Assembly: GCA_949775045.1 (NCBI GenBank)
Contig: OX459105.1
Coordinates: 890,541-954,540, forward strand
Source: Metridium senile
Lineage: Eukaryota > Cnidaria > Anthozoa > Actiniaria > Metridiidae
DNA: 64,000 bases
Reading direction: 5' to 3'
Part shown: positions 34,966-47,822 of the stretch, piece after piece
Position numbering within the stretch: the first letter of the stretch is position 1
How the letters are laid out: every line of letters starts with the position of its first letter
Translations under genes and position numbers: made by a program
Notes under the pieces: generated by a model
The model's database searches: none
Told to the model about the DNA's origin: nothing
The model's input: only the letters and a program-made list of their open reading frames with translations

Positions 34966-35409
34966 TTGCTCTTTTTCTTTTTTTGGGAACACCAGCGTTC
35001 GGCATTCTTTAATGTGAGGGTATGTCACCCTAATGCCGATTCGTATCGTAACCTTGAACCACAACAAATTTACAAACTTCATGAAAATGAGAAGAAGAAC
35101 CAATACGCAAGCCGAGTCCTAGATATAGAACATGGAACATTTACACCTCTAGTATTCACGACATCAGGAGGAATGGGCAAAGAATGTCAATTATACCACA
35201 GTAGATTAGCTGAGTTGATTGCTATTAAGAAAGGAGAACAATATGCTAAAACAATTTCATGGATTCGTGCAAGAATATCATTTGCACTCCTAAGATCTTC
35301 ACTTATTTGCTTAAGAGGATCAAGACAGACCAAACGACATGCTTCGTATGACTTTATAAACAATGACATTGATATTGATGCAGCCCAAGGAGCCATCAGA
35401 TCTTTCTAA
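34966..35409 (+). pseudogene. C-terminal nuclease-like fragment of a repetitive transposon ORF
   Basis: The open frame gives [100 protein letters not shown] and stops at 35407-35409. This order (FFDVRV...HE..KK..Y..R....E.G.FTPLVF...GGM...LLRS...RGSR) is one I know from the C-termini of multi-copy transposon or retroelement proteins in cnidarians and other animals; a PD-(D/E)XK-type nuclease role is likely but not certain. The usual Asp of FFDVRV is Asn here. No N-terminal part (reverse transcriptase or recombinase) is found upstream, so this is a fragment. Confidence 0.55.
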
Positions 35410-35628
35410 ATATTTTTTTTTTTTTTTTTAGATAATATATATTTTTCTATTCAACAATAACTATAATTTTTTCTATTTGATACATGTAAATAATTTAGTA
35501 ACTTTTTAAAGTATTCAATTTTATAAATTTCAAACATTATACACAAACAATTGTTAATGTCATTAATATCTTTTTTTTAAATTATATCATGTTGTAAATT
35601 TTTTTATTATATAACATATAGTGGTATA

Positions 35629-35905
35629 CCGAGTGATATCAACTAGATAAAAAGCCTATCCTAGTCATGAAGATATCATTGATATCGCACATGTGTGATA
35701 TCACTCTCAACCAATCAACTTTAAAAAAAAAAAAAAAAAATTCTTCAATCTGTTATATAATAAACAGAACATTACATGTGCGCTTGGAGATATGAATTTT
35801 ATATTCTCGTGTTGAAAAGATATCCCACTCATTCGCTGCGCTCACTCGTGGGATATCTTATCAACACTCGAAGATAAAATTCATATCTCTGTGCGCCCAT
35901 GTAAT
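35629..35905. mobile_element. Palindromic element with ATTACATG(G/T)GCGC arms
   Basis: 35770-35905 is a long palindrome (ATTACATGTGCGCTTGGAGA... and its mirror) with the loop CTCATTCGCTGCGCTCACTC. To its left lies a smaller inverted pair GAGTGATATCA / TGATATCACTC (35629-35707). Confidence 0.8.
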
Positions 35906-36439
35906 ATCCTCTATATATATTTTAATTATTGTGAAATAAAATTATTATTATTATTTTCACAGTAATTTAATTTAACTGAAAAAAAACCCCGAAAGCTCCG
36001 CCATCTTGTTTTTTGTTTCGGCTTACCGTTTTTTGTTTAGTCTTCCCGCTGACCATTATTTATGCTGTCAAAGAAGGCACAGAAAACAAAATGGCGGAAT
36101 ACGCGTTTTTTTAAATAATACTGATAAAAACATTCACATTTTGCCGTGTTTCCTTGATTCGGTTCAAAATCATACTGACATAGAAGACCGCTAGGATTTC
36201 TGGGTAAGTGTTAAATCGGCTACATTTTATGTAGTTAGAGAATACACTTGGGTGGTAATCCAAAGAAATAATCTGAGCCGTTTTTTTTTGCATCGGGCTA
36301 CCTGCGCTCCCTCTCCACAAAATATTGCATTTTGGTTGGGGAGACACAGTGAGCCCGACACTAAAAACCGGCTACCAAGAAGACTATAAGTGATCGATGT
36401 TATTAGACGTTTTCCCAGGTATCTATGCGGTCTCAGCGT

Positions 36440-36700
36440 CAATTCCTCTTTGTTTTGGAATGACCTATCGCCTTGGACAGCCTTTTTGAAATAGGTGTAT
36501 GCCTATAATTCCTTTCTATCTTGGAATGACTTATCGTCTTGGACAACCTTTTTGAAATAGGTGTATGCCTATAATTCCTTTCTATCTTGGAATGACTTAT
36601 CGTCTTGGACAACCTTTTTGAAATAGGTTATACCTATAATTCCTTTCTATCTTGGAATGACTTATCGTCTTGGACAACCTTTTTGAAATAGGTGTATTAC
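36440..36700. repeat. 66-bp tandem repeat, about 4 copies
   Basis: Unit CTTTTTGAAATAGGTGTATG, CCTATAATTCCTTTCTATCT, TGGAATGACTTATCGTCTTG, GACAAC, with period 66-65 bp. The word TTTTTGAAATAGGTGTA also ends the MITE at 60142-60412 and recurs near 43845. Confidence 0.9.
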
Positions 36701-36873
36701 GAGGAACTCTTTAGCATTTTAGCTCGGCACGTCTGACTAATATACATAATCTTATCCATCATTATCACGGAAAGAAAATGCGCTAGCTAATTAACGAATC
36801 AAGTGCAACAAAAACACATCGAATATACAGTACATTGTTCAATTCAAACCGCATTTTCTTGTTTTCTTTTCAG

Positions 36874-36998
36874 TCAGCAATAACAACAACATCAAGGGCC
36901 GCGATAACATCCAGGAAGAAATGTCTTTAGAATCTATAATTCCAATGGTAAATCGATGGCTGGAAGGAGTGAATATAGCAATGGACGACGATCCTTCG
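36874..36998 (+). CDS. Candidate internal exon, unknown gene
   Basis: Acceptor TGTTTTCTTTTCAG, donor TCG|GTAAGA, both near-consensus. With a phase-1 start the exon reads SNNNNIKGRDNIQEEMSLES then IIPMVNRWLEGVNIAMDDDP S. Strand neighbours offer no partner exon. It could also be a first coding exon from the ATG at 36921. No family recognised. Confidence 0.35.
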
Positions 36999-37086
36999 GT
37001 AAGAATAAACAATACAATAATGACAGGAAAAAAAATCATTTTGAATTTAGAATTTAGAATTTTTAGCTCGAAATTGCACAGTGTAC

Positions 37087-37465
37087 CCGCAAACGTAGGA
37101 TCTGTTGTTTAGTATATATAGCGATAGAAGGACCGTGTACGATAATGCCGCAAACGTAGGATCGGTTATTTAGTGTATATAGCAAAGGACCGTGTACGAT
37201 AATGCCGCAAACGTAGGATCTGTTATTTAGTATATATAGCAAAGAACTGTACGATACTGCCGCAAACGTAGGATCTGTTATTTAGTATTTATAGCAAATG
37301 GACCGTGTACGATAATGCCGAAAACGTATAGGATCTTTTATTTAGTGTATATAGCAAAGGACCGTGTACGATAATGCCGCAAACGTAGGGTCTGTTATTT
37401 AGTATATATAGCAAAGGACCGTGTACGATAATGCCGCAAACGTAGGATCTGTTATTTAGCATCTA
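37087..37465. repeat. 57-bp satellite (CGCAAACGTAGGATCTGTTA)
   Basis: About 6.5 copies of CGCAAACGTAGGATCTGTTA, TTTAGTATATATAGCAAAGG, ACCGTGTACGATAATGC. The array begins about 90 bp after the donor of the candidate exon at 36874-36998. Confidence 0.9.
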
Positions 37466-37559
37466 TAGGATAAGAAAATGACCCATTATGATAAAGATGT
37501 TTAAATCAAATTTAAAATATTAAGAGTATTGTAAAAAATTATTGAATTAAGTTTAACTC

Positions 37560-39140
37560 AAAAAGACATATTTAATTGTTTTGCAATTATTCAGCTATAT
37601 CTTTAAATATATTCGATATTTGTTAGTAAAAATAAACGTTTCATTCAATACATATTTTTGTGGATACTATTTGTGTTTGGCAATAATCCAGCTTTATCTT
37701 AATATATTCAATATTTTGTCAGTTAAAATAAATGTTGCATGCCAATAAATATTTTTGTGTATAATCCTTTTCTCACAAATGTCCTCACATTTTGTGTTTG
37801 GCAATAATTCAGCTATATATTACTATATTCGATATTTGTCCATAAATTAAACGTTGTATTCTAATAATTATTTTTGTGTATAAGTACTCCTTTTCTCACA
37901 AATGACCTCATCATTTTTTGTTCGGCAATAATTCGGCTACATATCTTAGTATATTCAATATCTGTACTTAAAAATAAACGTTGTATTCTAATAATTATTT
38001 TTGTGTATATATACGTACACCTTTTGTCACAAATGTCCTCACATTTTGTGTTCGGCAATAATTCAGCTACATCTTACTATATTCGATATTTGTCCATAAA
38101 TTAAAAGTTGTGTTCTAATAATTATGTTTGTGTATACGTACTCGAGCTCCTTTTCTCACAAATGACCTCATTTTTTGTTCGGCAATAATTCGGCTACATA
38201 TCTTAGTATATTCAATATCTGTCCTTAAAAATAAACGTTGCATTCTAATAATTATTTTTGTGTATACGTACACCTTTTCTCACAAATGTCCTCACATTTT
38301 GTGTTCGGCAATAATTCAGCTACATCTTACTATATTCGATATCTGTCCGTAAAAATAAGCGTTGTATTCTAATAATTATTTTTGTGTATACGTACTCCTT
38401 TTCTCACAAATGACCTCATCATTTTTTGTTCGGCAATAATTCGGCTACATATCTTAGTATATTCAATATCTGTACTTAAAAATAAACGTTGTATTCTAAT
38501 AATTATTTTTGTGTATACGTACACCTTTTGTCACAAATGTCCTCACATTTTGTGTTCGGCAATAATTCAGCTACATCTTACTATATTCGATATCTGTCCG
38601 TAAAAATAAGCGTTGTATTCTAATAATTATTTTTGTGTATACGTACTCCTTTTCTCACAAATGACCTCATCATTTTTTGTTCGGCAATAATTCGGCTACA
38701 TATCTTAGTATATTCAATATCTGTACTTAAAAATAAACGTTGTATTCTAATAATTATTTTTGTGTATACGTACACCTTTTGTCACAAATGTCCTCACATT
38801 TTGTGTTCGGCAATAATTCAGCTACATCTTACTATATTCGATATCTGTCCGTAAAAATAAGCGTTGTATTCTAATAATTATTTTTGTGTATACGTACTCC
38901 TTTTCTCACAAATGACCTCATCATTTTTTGTTCGGCAATAATTCGGCTACATATCTTAGTATATTCAATATCTGTACTTAAAAATAAACGTTGTATTCTA
39001 ATAATTATTTTTGTGTATACGTACACCTTTTGTCACAAATGTCCTCACATTTTGTGTTCGGCAATAATTCAGCTACATCTTACTATATTCGATATCTGTC
39101 CGTAAAAATAAGCGTTTTATTCTAATATATATAAATAAGT
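37560..39140. repeat. Higher-order satellite, about 125-bp monomers in 251-bp dimers
   Basis: Monomer CTCACAAATGACCTCA...TTCGGCAATAATTCGGCTAC, ATATCTTAGTATATTCAATA... Two monomer types alternate (CTCACAAATGACC and GTCACAAATGTCC). Pairs repeat every 251 bp (38382, 38633, 38884), almost identical, while the left part is more diverged: the usual picture of a homogenised core and older edge. The repeated 73-codon ORF is a by-product. Confidence 0.95.
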
Positions 39141-40200
39141 TTGTGTTCACTCCTTTTTCTCACAAATAATTTCCTCATTATTACTAATTAATATTATAAT
39201 AAATTGTTACTTTGTTATCAAAAAGGCCGATGGCCTTGCAGTATATTTCGACGGTAATTCAGAATATCCTTTTAACACGTACATTTAAGCGAGCAAGGAG
39301 AAACGAATCTATTTTTATTTTTTCTGGTTGCTTTCTTAATCGATCTTTGCCGGATTTGTTCGTTATCTATTCATTTATTCATCCATCCATTTATTCATTT
39401 ATTCGTTCATCTATTTATTTTTTTATCCATGTATTTATTTATTTATTCTTGTATTTCTTCAAAAACAATAAAAAAAAAAAAAATACAAAACAAGATAAGC
39501 TAAATACAAACAAACCGCTATTATTACTTTCGTATTGTAATTATTTTCTATATTGTTTTAAGAAAGTGATGACGAGAAGCCATTTTTTTATGACCATCAC
39601 CAGAAATACATTGATTATGCGCGCGTTCACATGCAAATATATTAGTTGAGCAGTCCTATGGGGATTGTCTGACCCTGTTCATTCAAAAAGGGCTTTTTTT
39701 TTTTTTTTTTGTAACTATATTGTTTTGGAATGAAAGCAATAAATCATAACAATACATCGATCAAGTACGCTAGTAACGGGCTATTTGATTTTTGACGGTG
39801 GGAGAGAGGGGTGTTGTATGGGTTGGAAGTGAAGTTTGCTCGATATTTTTTCATCCTCAAGTATTGTACAATATTTCTTGCTGTACTTGACGTTGCTTGG
39901 TCAGTATTTTTAGAATATTTAACCCAGCCCAGTATCAAGATATCAGTCTTACAATCAATCTTGTTGATTGTGGTTAAATTTAACGGATTACAAACTTGAT
40001 TCTAAAGAAGATTACTTGATTTAATGCAATTACCGCAAATGGAAACAAGACAATCTTTCGAAAATCAGTGATCTTGAAGTCAAAAATAATGACATTCAAT
40101 TGAACGAGCATAGTATGTTGGAAAACATAATTATAATGATAACACCCAAGGTGACGAAATATGTAGGAGGATGAAGAGGAGTAAAGATAGGAAGGAAGAA
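39141..40200. other. No gene; short simple repeats
   Basis: A TTCATTTATT/CATCCATCC tract at 39365-39450 and poly(A)/poly(T) runs. No coding exon supported. Confidence 0.4.
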
Positions 40201-42060
40201 CGACAATGAGAAAATTAATCAATGAATGGATGGATGAATATGATAGGCGATTTGAAGCTGTAACGAAGCAACCACATGGATGTGGTAGGATGAATGAATA
40301 ATGAATGAATCATAAAACAGGCAATCAATCAAGTAATCAGTCAAGTAAACAAAAGAACAAATGGATGGATGGATGGATGGATGAATGTGGATAGGTGATT
40401 TGAAGCTGTAACGAAGCAATCACGTGGATGTGGTAGGATGAATGAATAATGAATGAATCAATAAAACTGGCAATCAATCAAGTAATTAATCAAGTGAACA
40501 AATGAATAAATGAATGGCCATGAATGGATGGATGTGGATAGGTGATGTGAAGCTGTAACGTAGCAGGCACATGGATATGGAAGGATGAATGAATAATGAA
40601 CGTATTAAATAAGCTGGCAATCAATCAATCAAGCAATCAATCAAGTAAACAAAAGAACAATAAATAAATGAATGGCTATGAATGGATGGATGTGGATAGG
40701 TGATGTGAAGCTGTAACGTAGCAGGCACATGGATATGGAAGGATGAATGAATAATGAACGTATTAAATAAGCAGGCAATCAATCAAGCAATCAATCAAGT
40801 AAACAAAAGAGCAATGAATAAATGAATGGCCATGGATGGATGAATGTGGATAGGTGATGTGAATCTGTAGCGAAGCAAGCGCATGGATGTGGAAGGATGA
40901 ATGAATAATGAACGATTAAATAAGCAGACAATCAATCAAACAATCAATCAAGTAGTCAATTGATAAATGAATGAATGGGGATGGATATACGGATGAGTGG
41001 ATGGATGAATTAATGAATGAATTAATATATTGATTAATTTAAAAAAAAGAATGAATGAATGAATGAATGAATGAACCAACGTACGGATGAATGATTTGAT
41101 TAATAAATGAACGAGCAAGCGAGCGAATGAATCGAATGGATGGATAAATGAATGAATGAATGAATGGATAAATGAATGAATGAATGAATGGATAAATGAA
41201 TGAATGAATGAATGAAGGAATGGATAAATGAATGAATGAATGGATGGATAAATGAATGAATGAATGGATAAATAAATGAATAAATGAATGGATAAATGAA
41301 TGAATGAAGGAATGGATAAATGAATGAATGAATGGATAAATGAATGAATGAATGAATAAATGAATGAATGAATGGATAAATGAATGAATGAAGGAATGGA
41401 TAAATGAATGAATGAATGGATAAATGAATAAATGGATGGATGGATGAATGGATAAATGGATGGATGGATGAATGGATAAATGGATGGATGGATGGATGAA
41501 TGAATAAATGGATGGATGGATAAATGGATGGATGGATGAATGAATAAATGGATGGATGGATGAATGGATAAATGGATGGATGGATGAATGGATAAATGAA
41601 GGAATGAAGGAATGGATAAATGAATGAATGAATGGATAAATGAATGAATGAATGGATTAATGAATGAATGGATAAATGAATAAATGAATGGATGGATAAA
41701 TGAATAAATGGATGGATGGATGAATGGATGGATGGATGAATGGATAAATGAATGAATGAATGGATGGATAAATGAATAAATGGATGGATGGATGAATGGA
41801 TGGATGGATGGATGGATAAATGGATAAATGAATAAATGAATGGATGGATAAATGAATAAATGGATGGATGGATGAATGGATGGATGGATGAATGGATAAA
41901 TGAATGAATGAATGAATGGATAAATGAATGAATGAATGGATGGATAAATGAATGGATGGATGAATGCTTGAACGAACGAATGAATGAGTAATGAATAAAT
42001 GGATGGATGGATTAATCAATGAATGAGTAATGAATGAATGAATGAATGGATGGAGTAATT
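40200..42060. repeat. GGAT/GAAT minisatellite with ~160-bp higher-order part
   Basis: 40210-40920 has about four units of roughly 160 bp (GTGGATAGGTGATGTGAAGC, TGTAACGTAGCAGGCACATG, ...AATCAATCAAGTAAAC). 41040-42060 is dense GAATGAATGGATAAAT-type sequence. Minus-strand [13 protein letters not shown] ORFs are artefacts. Confidence 0.95.
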
Positions 42061-42465
42061 AATAAATGAATTAGAATAAGTAGCACTAAAGCAACCATCA
42101 ATTGTATAAAGACTCCAACTAACATCGCAACGATGTAGAATACCGGCGCTGTATGACAGCATGACATAATAATGAAAAAACACCCTTCTTGAATCTCTAC
42201 AAGGACTAACCATTGTATCAAAACAGCTTGTCCAAGGTCGACTACAAACTACTCAGCATGATGAAAATAGAATAAAGTACAGCTGTTTTCAAAAAGTTGT
42301 GAGGTTTGAGGCAAAATTGTTTCTGGAAAAATATTAGATCTAGAAATGTCAGCTCCCCACTTATTAAAAACCGCTGCGCCGCCCCTGAAGTAAAGTCTGT
42401 CGGCATGACATGCACCTGTTTTACTCCAATGTCATTGATATTGAAATTAAAAGAAGTGTATTTTA
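42061..42465. other. No feature seen
   Basis: No ORF or repeat I can support between the minisatellite and the hairpin. Confidence 0.3.
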
Positions 42466-42497
42466 CTCCGACGAAGGGCTAAAGCTCGAAACGTCAG
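42466..42497 (+). other. Conserved hairpin GACGAAGGGCTAAAGCTCGA, copy 2
   Basis: Identical to copy 1 across CTCCGACGAAGGGCTAAAGC TCGAAACGTCAG, and followed at once by the 95-bp satellite, as in copy 3. Confidence 0.65.
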
Positions 42498-42509
42498 TAA
42501 AGTTAAGTT

Positions 42510-42800
42510 AACATTTTTTACGGTGTTGCAAATTTCATTCTATTAATTACCTATCGTTTATATCAAACACCGACGCAGCCTATACTAGTTTACTCGCTAG
42601 TTTCTATTTCTATTTTTTACGGTGTTACAAATTTCATTCTATTACCTATCGTTTATATCAAACACCGATGCAGCCTATACTAGTTTACTCACTAGTTTCT
42701 ATTTCTATTTTTTACGGTGTTACAAATTTCATTCTCTTACCTATCGTTTATATCAAACACCGATGCAGCCTATACTAGTTTACTCGCTAGTCTCCATTCC
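42510..42800. repeat. 95-bp satellite, 3 copies
   Basis: Unit TTTTTACGGTGTTACAAATT, TCATTCTATTACCTATCGTT, TATATCAAACACCGACGCAG, CCTATACTAGTTTACTCGCT, AGTTTCTATTTCTA. CGGTGTT and AACACCG inside each unit can pair. Confidence 0.9.
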
Positions 42801-42802
42801 TA

Positions 42803-43210
<408 letters not shown>

Positions 43211-43689
43211 ATCTTTCTTCCTTATAGTATTGTGATACATAAGTCATTATATTTTCATTTAAGAACCAGTGCAAAAAGGTCAACACTAGCACAGGATGTT
43301 TTTATTTTTGGTAGCTTTTAAATCCTCTTAGATCACTTTCACACTTTCACTTAAAAACTTTAACGCTCCACTAATGGACATTGATTTTTCTTTTCTTTTA
43401 CTATTACGAGTTTATTGTGTTGATTTGTATGGTTCATTGCAAAATGTTAATCAAAAAACATTTTTATTTTTTTCAAATGTTTTTTATTGCTGTAGCTTTA
43501 GCTTTTTCGTTATACATCAATTTCAAAAAGGAAGTCAGATTTGTCATCGCCAAATTAAGCTAAAGGCGATAAGCGAAAGGTCATTTATACAAACATAATA
43601 CGAATTATCAAGGCCTTTAAATTTAATATGGTTTCTAGAACTATCAGTACAAACAACACGGAATATCTCAACAATACCCAACAATATTT
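43211..43689. other. No gene seen
   Basis: AT-rich; short T/F/Y-rich ORFs only. Confidence 0.3.
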
Positions 43690-43757
43690 TTGTAAAGCGC
43701 ACCGAGATTTAATGGGGCGCGCTATATAAGAAATGTATTATTATTATTATTAATACC
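43690..43757 (+). mobile_element. Retroposon 3' tail
   Basis: TTTGTAAAGCGCACCGAGAT, then GGGGCGCGCTATATAAGAAA and a short (ATT)n: the same stem-and-ATT architecture as at 43005 and 4447. Confidence 0.55.
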
Positions 43758-44954
43758 CTCCGTTTTCTTGAAGAGAATAAGAATTAAAGCATTGGATCTT
43801 GGAATTGAATGACCTATTATATATCTATCTCCTATCACAACCTTTTTGAAATAGATGTATATATACAGTCAATGTCATTTAGGTTGTCAATGTAAAGTAG
43901 ATATTAACACTACAACAAGTGACACGTGATTCTTTGTTTATTTGTTTTCAGCAGTTGAAATTTCAGTTTTCACCGGTATAATGAGTAACAGTGAACATGG
44001 AATAAAAAAATGTAATCTAAATTCACAACTAATGCTAGCTATTATCGAGCATTTTAGTGCGAAATGATGTGATGTCATGTGACATTTCTTTTAGTGTTAA
44101 TGTTTTTTTTTGTGGGCAGTGCTAATGAAATTGACTGTATAAACCTTAAAGTGTAAACTTATTTCGACTTTATAGTATTTTTTCGCTTCAAAAATGCAAT
44201 TCTAAAACGAGCTTCATTGTAAGTCACAAGGACAACTTTAATATTTTTCAATATATTCAATACAAAAAAAAAAACTTAAAACGAAAATGAGTTTTCAAAG
44301 CCGAGAGATTTTCAAAACAAAATTGTAAATTTAATATCAGATTTATTACAGGCGCCGTTTTATATTTATTAAATATAGCTTAGAGTTGTGGAAAATATTC
44401 CGTGATGGAATAGAGTTTGAATAATATACATGCCACAGCTTGTGGAGGCGCTTAAAGGAGGGGGCACATGCACAAACGAAATTAGCTATAGATGGATTTT
44501 TTACAGCCTCGTTTCCATGCTGATGGGGTCCCTGTGGAATTTAGACATGCGCATTTCTGGAAATGTAGGTCATATTTCAAATGCCTCCATATCAAAAATT
44601 ATTAAGTACATTGAGATAAGTATTCGTGCAAAGTGTCATGCTTGTATCAAAAAACGAACAATTTTTATCCTTGAACAAAAGAAACAGCAGCCATGCTGGT
44701 GGTCTTGACAAAAGAAAACCATCACTGTGACTGGTGGTACTTTTGTTCAATTCGCTGTCCTGGGAAAGGTTGCAAAATAACTGAATACGTTCCTTCTGCT
44801 TCATTGATATCGAATATTTAATGTATTTATTGGCCTAAGTTTAGGGATTCTTGAATTCTGTTTTAGGTTTACCTCGAATGATTAGATTCTGATGATTAGA
44901 CGAATGTAATGTATTCGAAATTTCATTAAATTTGATTAAATTAAATCTAATTGA
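43758..44954. other. No gene supported
   Basis: A 92-codon ORF at 44430-44708 has no recognisable features. Around 43800-43865 a single diverged copy of the 36.5-kb unit (CAACCTTTTTGAAATAGATG) is present. Confidence 0.35.
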
Positions 44955-45255
44955 TAGATAGATAGTTTATTAAGAAAGCTGATAGCAACCCGTAGGTTGA
45001 ATTAAAGCAAAATTTACAATTGATAATATAGAAAATATAAAAACGAATACACTAATGATAAAACTATATATAAAATGATACATTAACGATAAAACTATTA
45101 AACCTAAGAATTATAAAACTATAGATGCAAATGCACAAGTATATCCTAACCTAAAATTATTACTGCTTATGCTTTAAGAGCATTATGAAATAAAAAGCTA
45201 TTTCTAAATCTATTAGTCTTAAGTGCTAAGTCAGAAATAAAGGCCGAACTGTATA
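44955..45255 (-). mobile_element. LINE 3' region relic
   Basis: GATAGATAGTTTATTAAGAA at the plus-strand left end reads as a 3' tail on the minus strand; it shares this start with 26025-26160. Coding traces are too decayed to name. Confidence 0.4.
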
Positions 45256-45349
45256 ACTATTAGAAATTGTGCATTCTGATTGGTTGAGGCACGTCCGTGT
45301 TTTATTAGAGCACAGAGTGCACGCACTTGTATTTATGGAAAGAAATAGC

Positions 45350-45995
45350 AAGCTTCCTTTTTGTGCTGTGTGCAGTTGTTATAGAGCACTTGGGGATTGC
45401 TAGAACACTCAAGAATTGAGAATTAAGCACTCATCTCTGCTCATAGTTCTCTGGACAATTCTATCGTGTTTTCTCTAGTGTGTGCAAAGTACACAGCATG
45501 CGAGCGCGTTTTCTATTTCTCCAATATAACCTTACAGGTATCAATACTGGTATTGAATGAAGCATTATCTATTGTTGTTGGGTCATGTGAGATGTAAATG
45601 GTTTGGTATTAGGAAACCATTTCCAGTAATTCTCTGTAAGAAGGTAATAAAGGTCACTCTTTGCTAGATATACATTACATAGAAGCTATACCGTTTTATC
45701 ATTCAACTTTTAGCTATCAACAAAAGAAAAAGAATGCTTCCTTGTTGTGCTGCATGTGTGCTGTTATAAAGCACTTGGGGATTGTCAGAAACCTCGAAAA
45801 AGTGTTGGGAAGTACTCAGCTCTTGTCATACTTCTCTGGACAATTCTATCGTGTTTTCTCTATGTGCACAGTACACAGCATGCGAGCGCGTTTTCTATTC
45901 CTTCCATTTCTATGGTATCAATAGCAAGTATTTCATGAAGCATTATCTATTGTTGCTGGGTCATGTGAGATGTCAGTAATTCTCTGTAAGAAGTT
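45350..45995. repeat. Imperfect direct duplication (about 250-300 bp each)
   Basis: GCACTTGGGGATTG, TCTCTGGACAATTCTATCGT, GTACACAGCATGCGAGCGCG, GAAGCATTATCTATTGTTG and AGTAATTCTCTGTAAGAAG occur in the same order at 45385-45640 and 45771-45995, offset 350-386 bp. Lies directly upstream of the gene at 46175. Confidence 0.85.
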
Positions 45996-46174
45996 AATAT
46001 AAGTCAGGACCTACCTACACTTTAATTTCAGCTATAGTTATAGGGCTAGTTTAAATCAACTTTTAGCTATCAACAAAACACTCAACTTTGTTTCATATTT
46101 ACCATTTAAGTCTGCATTCCGATTCAATACTGAATATCATAGACTGCGTTATAATCTGAGGCCTCACTGTAATA

Positions 46175-46966
46175 ATGTTCTCAAAGATAACAAAACCCTT
46201 TTGCCATATTCAGGATCGAGGTATCGAAGACGATGATAATTTGAGGGAAAGTGATTCACCAACATCGAAAACCCGCAGAGCACAATTCCTTTTCCAATGT
46301 CAACGAAAGAAGGCATTATTTGGAGCGAAATATGGTAGGAAATATCTGGACGTTAACCAGAATGAAGAAGAAGACGACGACGATTTGGAGAAATCTGGGA
46401 ACTCGAAGCGCTCGTATTCATCGGACGATCTATCACGAGCGTTTCATAATCCCGAACTATTATCTTCCCAAGACTTCCTCGCGTGTAATTTCTCTCATCG
46501 TGAGTCCATCGACTCCACGTATGTGCAGCGTCCATTTTCACCCTCGCCGTCACTACTATCATCGGAGCAAGTATCTCTCTGCGAAGAAGATATAGTCCTG
46601 TTAACACCGCAGTTTGGTCGCGTCCTGTCACAAAGGCGGGCTTCAGACGGAATGTTGTTACCACATGTAAATTCACTAATGAGTGACTGCGATGGTCGTT
46701 CATCACGCTCAAGCAGGCAGTCAAGTCGGTATTATATCCGTCCAACGACTCCAGCTTCGTCATTAAAGAATCAGAAATCAAACAGCTCGCTAAGACTCCC
46801 CCCAATTAGTATCAATGGACCAGGGCAAGTTCCGGGGGAGTTACCACCACCTGTGTTTTCTGACAATTGTACTACACCGAGTTATCATAGCGGTTCATCG
46901 AATGAATCGTTCAACGATGAACAGAACGTGTTCCCGACACCACCGCAAACACCACGATCAATTGAG
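46175..46966 (+). CDS. Ser/Pro-rich disordered protein, exon 1
   Basis: 264 codons ending at ATTGAG|GTATGT, phase 0, joining 47823-48083 and 48840-48923 for about 378 residues. No folded domain is visible. The sequence is acidic early (NEEEDDDDLEKS), then Ser-rich (RSSRSSRQSSRYY) and Pro-rich with proline-directed sites (FPTPPQTPRS). Basophilic phospho-site-like motifs are regularly spaced: RSYSSDDL, QRRASDGML, and in exon 2 RRRGSLPNVL and RSKSLP, the last a good 14-3-3 mode-1 pattern. This suits a kinase-regulated cytoplasmic adaptor, but I do not recognise the family. The ATG at 46175 is the first in frame; CCATATTCAG ending at 46214 could instead be an acceptor and the start lie further 5'. 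Confidence 0.65.
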
Positions 46967-47286
46967 GTATGTAGACTCTAGAAGTACCTAGCCTAAACCC
47001 TAATACAATACTTTCTGTATCAATTCTATTAATAGCTGCATGCATGAAGTGAATAGTTGAAAAGTGACATATCTCTTGATTCAAATGATGCACCTTTATC
47101 AAGTTATAAAGATTTACACTAGTTTTGTTCTGAAATCCGTTTGGGATTGTCCGATAACACTAACAGCAAAAACAAAAACAATATCTGCAACTTATCTAAC
47201 TTTTACGGTATAAAAAAGCGACATGAAACAATATGAATCAATCGACAGCAAGAGAAGAAAAACCGGCATCCTGTGCACGCTTCAGA

Positions 47287-47708
47287 CAGGGTGGGGAAGA
47301 GGGGGTACCCATTACGAATCACGCGCCGTTTTTTCATGATTTCACGGATCACGGAGTTATACGTAAAGCCTTTTCACGAATCACAGTTTTAGAAGATACT
47401 GCTAGCAATAAACGTCTCATTTTTACCAACCGTTTATATGAAAAGCTGTCACGTTTTCACGGATCACAGTTTTAGAAGATACTGCTAGCAATAAACGTCT
47501 CATTTTTACCAACCGTTTATATGAAAAGCTGTCACGTTTTCACGGATCACTGATTCTATAACCACGAGTCACGACAGTGAAAATCGGTATATCACGGGTC
47601 ACGGGCGAAGTTCATTTCACGGATCACGGCTTAAATTTTTGCTTTTCACGAATCACAGGCCAAATTTAGGGTGAATTACGGATCACGGAAAACCTCTTCC
47701 CCACCCTG
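47287..47708. mobile_element. Word-repeat element B (CACGGATCACGG), 6-bp TSD, in intron
   Basis: The ends CAGGGTGGGGAAGAGG and CCTCTTCCCCACCCTG are perfect inverted repeats. TTCAGA flanks both sides (47281-47286, 47709-47714). The interior is built of TTTCACGGATCACGG/CACGAATCACAG words all on the plus strand. It also has an ~86-bp internal direct duplication (about 47385-47490). It sits in intron 1 of the Ser/Pro-rich gene. Confidence 0.85.
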
Positions 47709-47822
47709 TTCAGAGTGTGGACTGTATCTTTGATTGTGACAACAATTTTTGAAAATGGAGACTACTTTAGATCTTATAACGACCATATCGCACTAATATT
47801 AATTGTATCGTTTTACTTTAAG

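Noticed and set aside
35687..35907. A regulatory palindrome controlling a nearby gene
   Set aside because: The structure has dispersed-MITE design with terminal arms and a simple loop, and no supported gene is adjacent.
37874..39105. Repeated 73-codon MCIRTPFLTND ORFs
   Set aside because: Identical ORFs recur only because the 251-bp satellite dimer recurs; no start context, codon bias or homology.
44430..44708. 92-codon ORF as a small gene
   Set aside because: No splice or start context, no recognisable motif, and it lies in repeat-derived surroundings.
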